Positions 1 through 7,929 are shown, counted from the stretch's first letter. The stretch: 10,717 nt of DNA from an uncultured Bacilli bacterium (GCA_947589165.1 CANQCH010000028.1:1-10717); one strand, 5' to 3'. The notes: generated from the letters alone by a model not told the origin. Numbers and translations are program-made.

Positions 1-1
1 A

Positions 2-2398
2 AGTAAAAGAATAAAAGTAAAGGTAACAGGAACTGATAAATGTTATGTATATTTTGACTTAGAAGAATTAGGAACAAAAGAAAGTCCATATCGAATAAGA
101 GTAATAGAAGACCTAGTCGATTTAGCCAATGAAGTAAACGGTGGGGAAAACTATGCTGGTAAAATCTTTACTTTAGAAAAGGATCTAGATTTTAATAATC
201 CTAATGATTATGAAAATGCTTATCGAAGAGACTATGGTGATATTAATAATGTAAACGGAATCGAAACATTAATTGATGAACTAACTAATAAAGATGGTAG
301 TGGTTTTACTCCAATAGGCTTAGATAGTACGACATCGTTTCAAGGTATAATAGATGGTAATAATAAAAAAATTGCCAATTTATATATAAATAATAGTACT
401 TTAAAATCTATTGGATTAGTAGGATATGGCATAGATATTGAAATAAAAGATTTAACAATCAGTGGAGAATTAAAAACTAGTATAGCAGTAGATATGGGAA
501 CATTTGTAGGTTATGTAAAAGCAACAACAAAAGGAGCCAAGATAAGTAATTGTGTAAATGAAGCGAGTGTGAGTAGTACATTAGGAACAAATTCCAACGG
601 GGGAATAGTAGGATCAGCAGGAGCAAATAGTCCTGAAATAATAATCGAAGGATGTGTAAATAAAGGTTCTATAACTAATAGTAATAATACCGCAGGGTTA
701 GTAGCATACATCGGGGCAGATACAACTGTAAAAATAAATAATAGTCATAATGAAGGAACAATAACAAATAATCTAGGAAGTCGTGCGGGTGGCTTAGTGG
801 GAAGAGATAATGCAACTACATCAGTGTTGATAATTAATAATTCCTATAATGAAGGCGAAATAGTTACTAATAAAGAGATTGAATCAGATGTTAATATTGG
901 TGGTTTAGTAGGAATAATAAATGGTAAAATAAATATTACCAATTCCTATAATTTAGGTAATGTTACTAATAAAAAGAAATATGCAGGAGCATATGAAATA
1001 AGTATTGGTGGCTTAGTAGGACGGTTATATAAAGAAACAGCCACTAAAAACGAATCCAAAATTATCAATTCATATAATAAAGGAAATTTAACTGATGGCA
1101 ATAGAATAGGTGGTATTGTCGGCGATGTAATTTATCATAATGGTTTAATTATTGATAAATGCTATAATACAGGTCAAATTAGTTCAACATATAAAAATGT
1201 AGGTGTAGCAACCGTGTTAGGAGGACTTATAGGATACCATCGGTTTGAAGCAGTAAGTTATGTTTTAAATAGTTATAATTCAGGTAATGTGATAAACAAT
1301 GAAGCATTTTTATCAGCCAATACCTCTAGTGGTTTAATTGGTGGAAATGGTGCGACTGCAACTATAATTAATTCATATAATACAGGAAATGTTACTTCCG
1401 TATCAGATGAAAGTTCAGGTATATTAGCAAATTGGGGTACTACGAATTTAGAAAATGTATACAATATAGGCACAATTGTTGGAAGAATAAAATCAGGAAT
1501 TGATCACAATCGAACATCAGGTGTAGAAAATCTTAATAATTGTTATTATGCAGCTGATAGTACATTATCGGGTAGTGGTACAAGTATGAATATTTCGGCG
1601 ATGAAAAGTCAGGATTTTGTTAATACATTAAATAGTAATTTAGAAAGTATAAATTTAGCAAATATTAATAGTAATTTAACAGAATATAAATTAAATACTT
1701 GGCAATTAGGTAACGAAGGATATCCCACTTTTGCTCTTAATATTACTAATTTGAGTAGTAATGATAATGAAGGCCGGGCATATAATATCGTTGATTGGAA
1801 TCAACAAGGAATAACTTTAGGAAATGAAGATTCTGAACAAATGGGTTTTATAGATTGTGGCTTGGCAAGTCATAATTTCGGTAATCAAGCAACATTTGTT
1901 ATAAGAGTAAAATTTAATCGTGATAATGTGACGGAATATCTTATAGGTAATCAAGATGCTGGTGGTATAGGTATTTTTTTAAAAAATACTAAATTTTCAG
2001 ATGTGTTATATACTAATAAATCTACAGCATACTATAATTTTACTAAGGATTTTAATTATAATGCTAATGATTTTTACACAATAATTTTAGTTTATAATCA
2101 AAACAAATTAAGCTATTATATTGATGGTCAAGAATTTGAAACTTTGATAGTTGATGATAGTGGAATAAAAGTTATAAATTTACCAATTTTAATTGGTATG
2201 AATCCTAATCCGGGGAAAACATATCGTTCAATTAATGGGGTAACTTATAACATAGCTGGACAAAAACCTTATACCACCTTTAGTGATGCTTTAATTTTTG
2301 ACAGAGCCTTAACTAAAGAAGAGATAGCGAAAAATTATGTCGATGTACCTAATCCAGAAAATAAAGATGAACTACTAGTTTGGTATAAATTTAGTTAA
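2..2398 (+). CDS. GLUG-repeat / LamG-domain surface protein (5' end cut off by window)
   Basis: The frame is open from the first full codon to TAA at 2396-2398, giving 798 residues; the true start lies upstream, so the ATG at 494 is internal. Residues 1-137 contain a segment typical of gut Bacillota surface proteins (YRIRVIEDLVDLANEV, then FTPIG and GIIDGNNKKIANLYI). Residues about 138-516 are tandem GLUG-type repeats (GGLVG...NSYN.G.VT) that should form a right-handed beta-helix. Residues about 590-798 look like a LamG/concanavalin-like jelly roll, with YYIDGQEFE and an ALIFDRALTKEEIAKNY signature, ending in LLVWYKFS. The family suggests an adhesin or glycan-binding role outside the cell; the ligand is unknown. 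There is no LPXTG motif or C-terminal membrane segment, so any anchor must be N-terminal or non-covalent. Few cysteines are present. Domain names are by eye; the beta-helix call is firmer than the LamG call. Confidence 0.85.
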   Translation, partial: SKRIKVKVTGTDKCYVYFDLEELGTKESPYRIRVIEDLVDLANEVNGGENYAGKIFTLEKDLDFNNPNDYENAYRRDYGDINNVNGIETLIDELTNKDGSGFTPIGLDSTTSFQGIIDGNNKKIANLYINNSTLKSIGLVGYGIDIEIKDLTISGELKTSIAVDMGTFVGYVKATTKGAKISNCVNEASVSSTLGTNSNGGIVGSAGANSPEIIIEGCVNKGSITNSNNTAGLVAYIGADTTVKINNSHNEGTITNNLGSRAGGLVGRDNATTSVLIINNSYNEGEIVTNKEIESDVNIGGLVGIINGKINITNSYNLGNVTNKKKYAGAYEISIGGLVGRLYKETATKNESKIINSYNKGNLTDGNRIGGIVGDVIYHNGLIIDKCYNTGQISSTYKNVGVATVLGGLIGYHRFEAVSYVLNSYNSGNVINNEAFLSANTSSGLIGGNGATATIINSYNTGNVTSVSDESSGILANWGTTNLENVYNIGTIVGRIKSGIDHNRTSGVENLNNCYYAADSTLSGSGTSMNISAMKSQDFVNTLNSNLESINLANINSNLTEYKLNTWQLGNEGYPTFALNITNLSSNDNEGRAYNIVDWNQQGITLGNEDSEQMGFIDCGLASHNFGNQATFVIRVKFNRDNVTEYLIGNQDAGGIGIFLKNTKFSDVLYTNKSTAYYNFTKDFNYNANDFYTIILVYNQNKLSYYIDGQEFETLIVDDSGIKVINLPILIGMNPNPGKTYRSINGVTYNIAGQKPYTTFSDALIFDRALTKEEIAKNYVDVPNPENKDELLVWYKFS
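413..1549 (+). repeat. Tandem GLUG-type protein repeats within the surface protein
   Basis: About ten degenerate copies of a 25-35 residue unit follow each other. Each opens with GGLVG or a variant (GGIVG, AGLVA, GGLIG, SGLIG, SGILA) and closes with a strand like INNSYNEGEIVTN or INSYNTGNVTS. The loop between the two halves varies from about 7 to 20 residues, which is where units differ in length. The copies are diverged at DNA level, although short stretches such as aattcctataat and aattcatataat recur. This is the arrangement of the GLUG family seen in extracellular beta-helix proteins and next to IgA-protease-type modules. Confidence 0.85.
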
Positions 2399-2427
2399 AA
2401 AATTATCTTGTCAAAGATAATTTTTTT
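2399..2427 (+). terminator. Intrinsic terminator after the GLUG/LamG gene
   Basis: An 11-bp perfect stem, AAAATTATCTT (2399-2409) with AAGATAATTTT (2414-2424), closes a GTCA loop and runs straight into seven T residues at 2421-2427. It begins at the base after the TAA stop. The stem is AT-rich, as expected in this genome, and should act mainly on the plus strand. A promoter for priA is nested within it. Confidence 0.85.
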
Positions 2428-2436
2428 CTTTACAAT
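2408..2436 (+). promoter_or_regulatory. Predicted sigma-70-type promoter for priA, embedded in the terminator
   Basis: A -35 box TTGTCA (2408-2413, five of six consensus bases) and a -10 box TACAAT (2431-2436, five of six) are separated by exactly 17 bp. Transcription would start near 2443, leaving a leader of about 12 nt that contains the AAGAGG ribosome site at 2443-2448. The -35 box coincides with the end of the left stem arm and the loop of the preceding terminator. This is prediction by consensus only. Confidence 0.55.
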
Positions 2437-2454
2437 TAATTTAAGAGGTAAAGT

Positions 2455-4638
2455 ATGTATGCAAAAGTAATTATTGAATATGCGACTAAAGAATTAGATA
2501 AAACATTTATTTACCATGTGCCTTTAGCAATGCAAGAGATTATTCGCGTTGGGATGAAAGTAAAAGTACCTTTTGGCCATAAAAGTATTTATGGTTTTGT
2601 TTTAGAACTTTTAAATGATGTCAATACAGAATATGAAATTAAAGAGATTGAAAGTATTGTTGATCCGGACTTTTTTCTCAATGCTGAACTTCTAAAAATT
2701 GCCGATTATTTATGTGAAAGTACTTTATGTCCTAAAATTACGGCTTTACAGACATTACTACCATCTAGTTTTAAAGCAAAGGGTCAAAAGAGTAATTATA
2801 ATTATTACGAAACAATAATTAAATTAAAACCGCAAGTTGATGTGACGACTATAAAAGAACAAATTAAAAGATATCCCGGTCAATTAGCCATAATTCTAAA
2901 GTTAGAAAAAGAAAAGGCCATTAACCAAAAACTAATTAATGGGAGTAGCTTAAAAACTTTATTAAATAAAAATATTGTCATCGCGGAAAAGGTGCAAAAA
3001 TATCGAATTAATAAAACCAGGGGGGAAAAGGTTAAACGCAAGTTAACAGATGAACAAGAAGTGGCTTTTCAAAAAATTATGGGTAGTTTGGGTCAAGCTA
3101 AAACCTTTTTATTATATGGCATAACGGGTAGTGGGAAAACCATTGTTTATTTAGAATTAATTAAAGAAGTTTTAAAAAGAGGACAAACAGCTTTACTATT
3201 AGTCCCCGAAATATTATTAACTACGCAAATTATTCAAACCTTTTATCAAGAATTTGGGAGTCAAGTAGCTATCTTACATAGTGGTTTATCCGAAGGGGAA
3301 AAACACGATGAATATTTAAAAATTCAACGGGGAGAAGTTAGTATGGTCGTGGGGACTAGAAGTGCTATTTTTGCCCCCTTAAATAATCTTGGCATCATTA
3401 TTATTGATGAAGAGCATAGTAGTACTTATAAACAAGATAATACGCCAAAATATCAAGCGAAAGACATTGCCTCCTTTCGCAGTACGTATCATCATTGCCC
3501 TTTAGTTTTAGGGAGTGCGACGCCTACTTTAGAAAGTAAAGCCCGGGCGGATAAAGGGGTATTTGAACTTGTTGCCTTAACTAAAAGAGTGGGGGACGCC
3601 ATCTTACCTAAAGTTACGATTGTTGATATGGCGGAAGAGATGAAAAATAAAGAACGCGTCTTGAGTCGCGTTTTACAGGCCAAAATTAAAGATCGTCTAG
3701 CGAAAAAAGAACAAATAATTTTACTTTTAAATCGTCGGGGATATGCAACTTTTGTTAATTGTAGCAATTGTGGTTATACTTATAAATGTCCTAATTGTGA
3801 TATTACTTTAACGTATCATGCGAGTAATAATAATTTAATTTGTCATTATTGTGGTTATTTAACGAAAAAAGAAAAACTTTGTCCTAATTGTCACGAAGAG
3901 GCATTAAATTATTTGGGCTTGGGCACGGAAAAACTAGAAGAATATATGCATAAAAACTTTCCGGAGGCCCAAGTATTACGAATGGATCAAGATACGACGA
4001 CCAAAAAGGGAGCCCATGAAAGATTAATTCGGGATTTTCAAGAGGAAAAATACGATATTTTAATTGGGACCCAAATGGTTAGTAAAGGGCTTAATTTTCC
4101 CAAAGTAACATTAGTCGGGGTAATTAATGCGGATACGTCGTTAAATATTCCCGATTTTCGTTCAAGTGAAAATACGTTTCAATTATTAAATCAAGTGGCT
4201 GGCCGCAGTGGACGGAGTAATTTACCGGGCGAAGTTATTATCCAAACCTTTAATCCCGATAATTATGTTATGGATTGTGTCTTAAAAAATAGTTATGATG
4301 CTTTTTATAACCAAGAAATGCGCATTCGGCATAGTTTAAAATATCCCCCATATTATTATTTAATTGGCGTAAAAGTCGTAGGGAAAGATTATGCAAAAAC
4401 TTTGACGGAAGCCAAAAAAGTTAAAGAATATTTAACGAAAGAAGTCAGTAAAGATACGATTGTTTTAGGACCGACAACGGCGTTAATCTTAAAATTTAAT
4501 AATGAATATCGCTTTCAAATTATCATAAAATATAAATTTGATGCCAAATTAAAAATGGTTTTAAAAGATATTGATAAAATGTATGCTTTAAGAAATGATG
4601 TTTATATCGATATTGATATTAATCCTTCACGCATTTAA
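2455..4638 (+). CDS. priA: Primosomal protein N', replication-restart helicase PriA
   Basis: A 727-residue cytoplasmic superfamily-2 DNA helicase that rebuilds stalled replication forks by loading the primosome. The N-terminal region (about 1-105) matches the 3'-end-binding domain. The helicase core has Walker A GITGSGKT (222-229), the DEEH box (318-321) and motif VI QVAGRSGR (580-587). Inserted between the helicase lobes is the diagnostic zinc-binding region with all eight cysteines (436, 439, 445, 448, 463, 466, 476, 479) in four CxxC pairs. Length is close to E. coli PriA (732) and shorter than that of Bacillus. The ATG is preceded by AAGAGG with 6 nt spacing. The gene has its own predicted promoter, is not in an obvious operon, and its 3' end overlaps the convergent DUF368 gene by 12 bp. 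No feature suggests loss of function. Confidence 0.97.
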   Translation: MYAKVIIEYATKELDKTFIYHVPLAMQEIIRVGMKVKVPFGHKSIYGFVLELLNDVNTEYEIKEIESIVDPDFFLNAELLKIADYLCESTLCPKITALQTLLPSSFKAKGQKSNYNYYETIIKLKPQVDVTTIKEQIKRYPGQLAIILKLEKEKAINQKLINGSSLKTLLNKNIVIAEKVQKYRINKTRGEKVKRKLTDEQEVAFQKIMGSLGQAKTFLLYGITGSGKTIVYLELIKEVLKRGQTALLLVPEILLTTQIIQTFYQEFGSQVAILHSGLSEGEKHDEYLKIQRGEVSMVVGTRSAIFAPLNNLGIIIIDEEHSSTYKQDNTPKYQAKDIASFRSTYHHCPLVLGSATPTLESKARADKGVFELVALTKRVGDAILPKVTIVDMAEEMKNKERVLSRVLQAKIKDRLAKKEQIILLLNRRGYATFVNCSNCGYTYKCPNCDITLTYHASNNNLICHYCGYLTKKEKLCPNCHEEALNYLGLGTEKLEEYMHKNFPEAQVLRMDQDTTTKKGAHERLIRDFQEEKYDILIGTQMVSKGLNFPKVTLVGVINADTSLNIPDFRSSENTFQLLNQVAGRSGRSNLPGEVIIQTFNPDNYVMDCVLKNSYDAFYNQEMRIRHSLKYPPYYYLIGVKVVGKDYAKTLTEAKKVKEYLTKEVSKDTIVLGPTTALILKFNNEYRFQIIIKYKFDAKLKMVLKDIDKMYALRNDVYIDIDINPSRI

Positions 4639-5409
4639 AGTAGTCAAAGTAATTAAAATATAAGCACTAACTAAAGCGATAAAACCAGGAATGGTAATGA
4701 CTTCTGAAAAAGGAATAATGACAAGTAAAGAACCGGTAATAAAACCAAAGATTAAAGAATTACTGCTTTGAGGATGTTTATTAACAATTTTATCAGTAAA
4801 TTTAGCACCCCAATAAATGCCTATGAAATCTCCAATAAAATAACCAAGAAGAGCAATTAAATATAAAGGCTGCTGAAAAACATTGGCACATAAAGATTTA
4901 TATAAATAATAAGGACCTAAAATCATCATTATCATCGAACCACTTATCCCAGGAATAATGGTAATAAAACCATCTAGGAAACCCGCTAAAGTAAAAAAAA
5001 TTAAAAAGGGGAAAGTTATTTTTATATCACTAACTACGAAAGGAATGGTTGGGACCAAATAATTTAAGATGAAAATAACGATAATACCTAAAAAGAAAAG
5101 AAAAGGGTTAACTTTTAAATTGGTCTTTTTTAAAAAACTAGGTAGAGAAAATAAAACTAAATAGGCCAAAAAAAGTTTCGTAATTAAAGGATAATAAGAA
5201 AAAGCGAGTTCTAGAATTTTGGCAAAACTAAATAAACCAATTACAGCGCCCAAGATTAATTTAATCAATAAAAAATAATATTTCCGGATATTTTTTAAAT
5301 AAAATGTAAAATTATTATACTCGCCGGAAAGGTATAAAATTGTGCCACCCGAGATACCCGGGATAAGCGATGTAATACCGATAAATAAGCCAATAATGAA
5401 CCATTTCAT
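4627..5409 (-). CDS. DUF368 membrane protein, PopT-type polyprenyl-phosphate transporter family
   Basis: A 260-residue, very hydrophobic multi-pass membrane protein. It shows the DUF368 hallmark of two internally related halves, each with a PGISG loop: PGISGGT at 17-23 and PGISGSM at 153-159. Members of DUF368 (PopT) have been shown in other bacteria to return undecaprenyl phosphate, the lipid carrier for wall and surface polymers, across the membrane; that role is inferred here. The ATG at 5409 places the first PGISGG motif at the usual distance from the N terminus. No Shine-Dalgarno-like sequence precedes it, unlike every other complete gene here. It stops with TGA, convergent with and overlapping priA, with no terminator visible. 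Upstream it is divergent from lemA across 67 bp. Typical members are somewhat longer (about 270-300 residues), but both halves are intact. Confidence 0.9.
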   Translation of the reverse strand: MKWFIIGLFIGITSLIPGISGGTILYLSGEYNNFTFYLKNIRKYYFLLIKLILGAVIGLFSFAKILELAFSYYPLITKLFLAYLVLFSLPSFLKKTNLKVNPFLFFLGIIVIFILNYLVPTIPFVVSDIKITFPFLIFFTLAGFLDGFITIIPGISGSMIMMILGPYYLYKSLCANVFQQPLYLIALLGYFIGDFIGIYWGAKFTDKIVNKHPQSSNSLIFGFITGSLLVIIPFSEVITIPGFIALVSAYILITLTTLNA

Positions 5410-5423
5410 AATAAAACAATATG

Positions 5424-5452
5424 TTGAATAAGTTTTTAATATGTGCTAAAAT
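5424..5452 (+). promoter_or_regulatory. Predicted extended -10 promoter for lemA
   Basis: TTGAAT (5424-5429) and TAAAAT (5447-5452, five of six consensus bases) are spaced by 17 bp. A TGC directly upstream of the -10 box (5444-5446) makes an extended -10 element. The start point would fall near 5459, just ahead of the ribosome site. It lies in the short divergent gap shared with the DUF368 gene. Confidence 0.7.
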
Positions 5453-5460
5453 TAAACTAT

Positions 5461-5467
5461 AAGGAGG
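5461..5467 (+). promoter_or_regulatory. Strong ribosome binding site of lemA
   Basis: AAGGAGG is a full match to the anti-Shine-Dalgarno complement and lies 9 nt before the ATG at 5477. It is the strongest ribosome site in the window, consistent with high LemA synthesis. Confidence 0.85.
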
Positions 5468-5476
5468 ATAGATATT

Positions 5477-6025
5477 ATGTGGTGGATTGTTCTAATTGTC
5501 ATTGTAGTGGTAATTATACTTTGGTTTGTGGCAACGTATAATAATTTAGTAGTTTTACGTAATCGGGTGAAGGATCAATGGGCGCAAATCGATGTACAAT
5601 TAAAAAGAAGATTTGATTTGATTCCGAACTTATTAGAAACGGTTAAAGGCTATGCAGCGCATGAAAAAGATACTTTTGAAGCGATTGTAAATGCACGTAA
5701 TAGTTATACAACAGCGGTAACGCCAACGGATCAAATGAAAGCGGATGGTGAATTAACCCAAGCTATTTCCAAACTTTTTGCTTTAGCGGAAAATTATCCT
5801 GATTTAAAAGCCAATACGAACTTTTTAGAATTACAAGGCGAATTAACAGAAACCGAAAGTAAAATTGCCAGTGCCAGACAATTTTATAATGATACGGTAT
5901 TACAATACAATAATAAATGTGAAGTATTACCAAGTAATTTAGTTGCTAATATTTGTGGCTTTAAGAAAGAAAGTTTCTTTGAAGCAAATGAAAAAGAACG
6001 CGAAAACGTCCAAGTTAAATTTTAA
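5477..6025 (+). CDS. lemA: LemA family membrane-anchored protein
   Basis: A 182-residue protein of the LemA family. One N-terminal membrane segment (about residues 2-19, MWWIVLIVIVVVIILWFVA) is followed by a soluble helical-bundle domain. The family signature is clear: YNNLVVLRNRV, QWAQIDVQLKRRFDLIPNLL and VKGYAAHEK at about 21-64, then ELTETESKIASARQFYND, and the C-terminal block LPSNLVANICGF...FFEA. LemA proteins are widespread with no agreed biochemical function. They are often encoded beside DUF2207 or TPM-domain membrane proteins, exactly as here, which suggests an envelope complex. The start is fixed by AAGGAGG 9 nt upstream and by the position of the membrane helix. A hairpin-T structure directly follows the stop, so this gene is probably expressed more than the next one. 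Length and motifs are normal. Confidence 0.95.
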   Translation: MWWIVLIVIVVVIILWFVATYNNLVVLRNRVKDQWAQIDVQLKRRFDLIPNLLETVKGYAAHEKDTFEAIVNARNSYTTAVTPTDQMKADGELTQAISKLFALAENYPDLKANTNFLELQGELTETESKIASARQFYNDTVLQYNNKCEVLPSNLVANICGFKKESFFEANEKERENVQVKF

Positions 6026-6047
6026 AAAAGCGTTAAGCGCTTTTTTT
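6024..6047 (+). terminator. Hairpin plus T-tract between lemA and DUF2207 gene (partial terminator)
   Basis: AAAAAAGCG (6024-6032) pairs with CGCTTTTTT (6038-6046) around a TTAAG loop, and the T run continues to 6047. It overlaps the lemA stop codon and ends one base before the ribosome site of the next gene. Since lemA and DUF2207 genes normally form one operon and no promoter is visible between them, this probably acts as a leaky terminator that reduces downstream transcription. It could also block processing of the lemA message end. Confidence 0.75.
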
Positions 6048-6054
6048 GAGGGAG
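6048..6054 (+). promoter_or_regulatory. Ribosome binding site deciding the DUF2207 start
   Basis: GAGGGAG sits just before the ATG at 6058 (6 nt from GAGG, 3 nt from GGAG). A TTG at 6046 in the same frame would lie on top of the terminator T-tract and would have this ribosome site inside the gene, so 6058 is the better start. It also gives a clean signal peptide beginning MKKLLW. Confidence 0.75.
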
Positions 6055-6057
6055 AAA

Positions 6058-7929
6058 ATGAAAAAATTATTGTGGTTAATAACTTTACTATTAGTATTTC
6101 CCTTAGCTAGTAGGGCCGATGTCGATTATGATATCGAACATTATTATATTCAAGCGGAGATTTTAGCTAATGGCGATATGAATGTTCAAGAAGCTATTTT
6201 TGTTGATGGTGAGTTTAATGGTTACGAACGAGACATTTTATATGCCGGGGAATATGGTGATACCCTAACTAATGCTTCGGCCATCGAAAACTTAAAAATA
6301 TATGGGCAAATTGTTAACCAAGCCGATTTTCAAATTTTTAAGGCGAATGTACCCGAATTTCAAAACGTTTATACGGCGATGAATGGCGATAAAGGAAAAT
6401 ATATTTTAACTAATATTACTGATGGTTACCGGATGCGGATGTATTATCCCGCCAACGATGCTATGGTAGTTTTTGTCATTAAATATACTTTAAAGGATGT
6501 CGTCATTAGTCATAATGATGTGGCCGAAATGCGCTGGAATTTCATTGGTTGGGATTTTGCCGATGATTTATACGATTTACAAATAAAAGTTAAATTACCG
6601 GGCATCGATGAATCAGATAATTTTCGCTTTTGGGCCAATGCCCAAACTAACTTAATGGGAGAAGTAGAAAAAACGACGATTGATGGGGCAACGGGGATAT
6701 ATGCGCATAGTGAAAAAATTGATGCCTATGATCCGGTCACTATTCGAACGACGTTTGCCAAAAGTTTAATTGATGAAGGGAAGGTTACCAAACATAGTAA
6801 TCGGGATGCTTTATCAGATATTTTAGCCGAAGAACAAATTAATGCGGATAATGCGAATGCCTTACGAAAAGAAATAAAAATTAAATATATAATTGGCATG
6901 GGAACAACAATTGCTTTTCTTGTTGGTTTAGTTATTACGTGGATTTATACTTATTTAGTTCATGATAAGGAACGGAAACCAAAGTTTCAATTAAAGTATA
7001 ACCGGGAATTTATTGATGACTATAATGTAGAAGTAATCGATTATTTATTTCATAAAAATATTACGCCGAATGCGTTAAGTGCTGCAATTTTGAATTTAAT
7101 TTATAAAAAGAATATTAGTTTTACAGAAATACCGGATAGTAAGAAAAAAGATTATCAATTTACTTTGGTCACGAAAGATAATTTGAATGAAACGGAAAAT
7201 ATATTAGTCGATTTCTTATTTACCAAAGTGGGCCATGATAATGTCTTTACCACCCAAGATTTAAAAAAATATGCCAGTGGGACCAAAACTTGTAATACTT
7301 TTATGAGTTCTTATACCAAATGGCAAAATGCGGTAAAAAAAGATGGGGAACAACAAGGCTTTTTTGAAAGTAAAACCATGATTGTACCGGGAATTTTATT
7401 CTTAATATTTGGTTGGTTAATATTTGTTTTAAATCGCAGTTTAGAAGTTGAATCAATTTTAAGTTATACGACGGGCTTTTTGGGTGTTGCCTATTTCCTT
7501 TATACTTTAACATTTACGAAAAAAACGGAAAAAGGAATTGAACATTATGCGCAGTGGCAAGCCTTTAAAAACTTTTTAAATGACTTTGGTACCTTTGAAT
7601 TAAAAGAGCTACCCGAGATAACCCTTTGGGATCGTTATTTAGTTTATGCCACTATCTTTGGTTTAGCAGATAAAGTGGAAAAAGCCATGAATGTTCGGAT
7701 TAAAGAAATTGATATTGATAATTATGATTATACGCCAATATTTATTTATAATCATGTAAATATTGGTAATACTATTAACAGCAGTATTTCTTCCGCGGTT
7801 AATAGTGCCCAAGCAACTGTATCTCGCCAAAATGCTTCTTCCAGCTTTAGTAGTGGTTCTGGCTTTGGGGGCGGCTTCTCTGGTGGCGGCGGCTTTGGCG
7901 GCGGCGGTGGCGGTGGCCACGGGTTTTAA
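6058..7929 (+). CDS. DUF2207 membrane protein with glycine-rich C-terminal tail, LemA partner
   Basis: A 623-residue membrane protein. Residues 1-20 form a signal peptide (MKKLLWLITLLLVFPLASRA) with probable cleavage after Ala20. Residues about 21-250 are the extracellular beta-rich DUF2207 domain (YDIEHYYIQAEILANGDMNV, later MRWNFIGWDF). A membrane helix lies at about 276-300, followed by a charged cytoplasmic region to about 440. A helical hairpin follows at about 442-459 and 467-486, then a second soluble region with YAQWQAFKNFLNDF and ELPEITLWDRYLVYATIFGLADKV. The tail (about 602-623) is almost pure Gly/Phe and ends GGHGF, the usual end for this family. Molecular function is unknown; conserved pairing with LemA suggests one envelope complex. 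It lies 32 nt after lemA, behind a hairpin-T element, and no terminator separates it from the dehydrogenase gene. Confidence 0.93.
   Translation: MKKLLWLITLLLVFPLASRADVDYDIEHYYIQAEILANGDMNVQEAIFVDGEFNGYERDILYAGEYGDTLTNASAIENLKIYGQIVNQADFQIFKANVPEFQNVYTAMNGDKGKYILTNITDGYRMRMYYPANDAMVVFVIKYTLKDVVISHNDVAEMRWNFIGWDFADDLYDLQIKVKLPGIDESDNFRFWANAQTNLMGEVEKTTIDGATGIYAHSEKIDAYDPVTIRTTFAKSLIDEGKVTKHSNRDALSDILAEEQINADNANALRKEIKIKYIIGMGTTIAFLVGLVITWIYTYLVHDKERKPKFQLKYNREFIDDYNVEVIDYLFHKNITPNALSAAILNLIYKKNISFTEIPDSKKKDYQFTLVTKDNLNETENILVDFLFTKVGHDNVFTTQDLKKYASGTKTCNTFMSSYTKWQNAVKKDGEQQGFFESKTMIVPGILFLIFGWLIFVLNRSLEVESILSYTTGFLGVAYFLYTLTFTKKTEKGIEHYAQWQAFKNFLNDFGTFELKELPEITLWDRYLVYATIFGLADKVEKAMNVRIKEIDIDNYDYTPIFIYNHVNIGNTINSSISSAVNSAQATVSRQNASSSFSSGSGFGGGFSGGGGFGGGGGGGHGF

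Noticed and set aside
494..496. ATG 494 as the start of the first surface protein
   Set aside because: The same frame is open to the window edge and upstream residues carry family-typical sequence and the first GLUG motif; no ribosome site precedes 494.
413..1549. CRISPR or satellite-type DNA repeat
   Set aside because: The periodicity is at protein level (GLUG units); DNA copies are diverged, vary in length and lie within one open frame.
2298..2303. Perfect TTGACA as a -35 box for priA
   Set aside because: It lies inside the LamG coding region, has no -10 box at the right distance, and is followed by an intrinsic terminator before priA.
4627..4629. Alternative code with TGA as tryptophan
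   Set aside because: All tryptophans are TGG, no in-frame TGA occurs in any gene, and the DUF368 protein ends naturally at TGA with normal domain content.
6046..6057. TTG start at 6046 for the DUF2207 gene
   Set aside because: It lies in the terminator T-tract, has no ribosome site upstream and would place the GAGGGAG site inside the gene; ATG 6058 gives a standard signal peptide.
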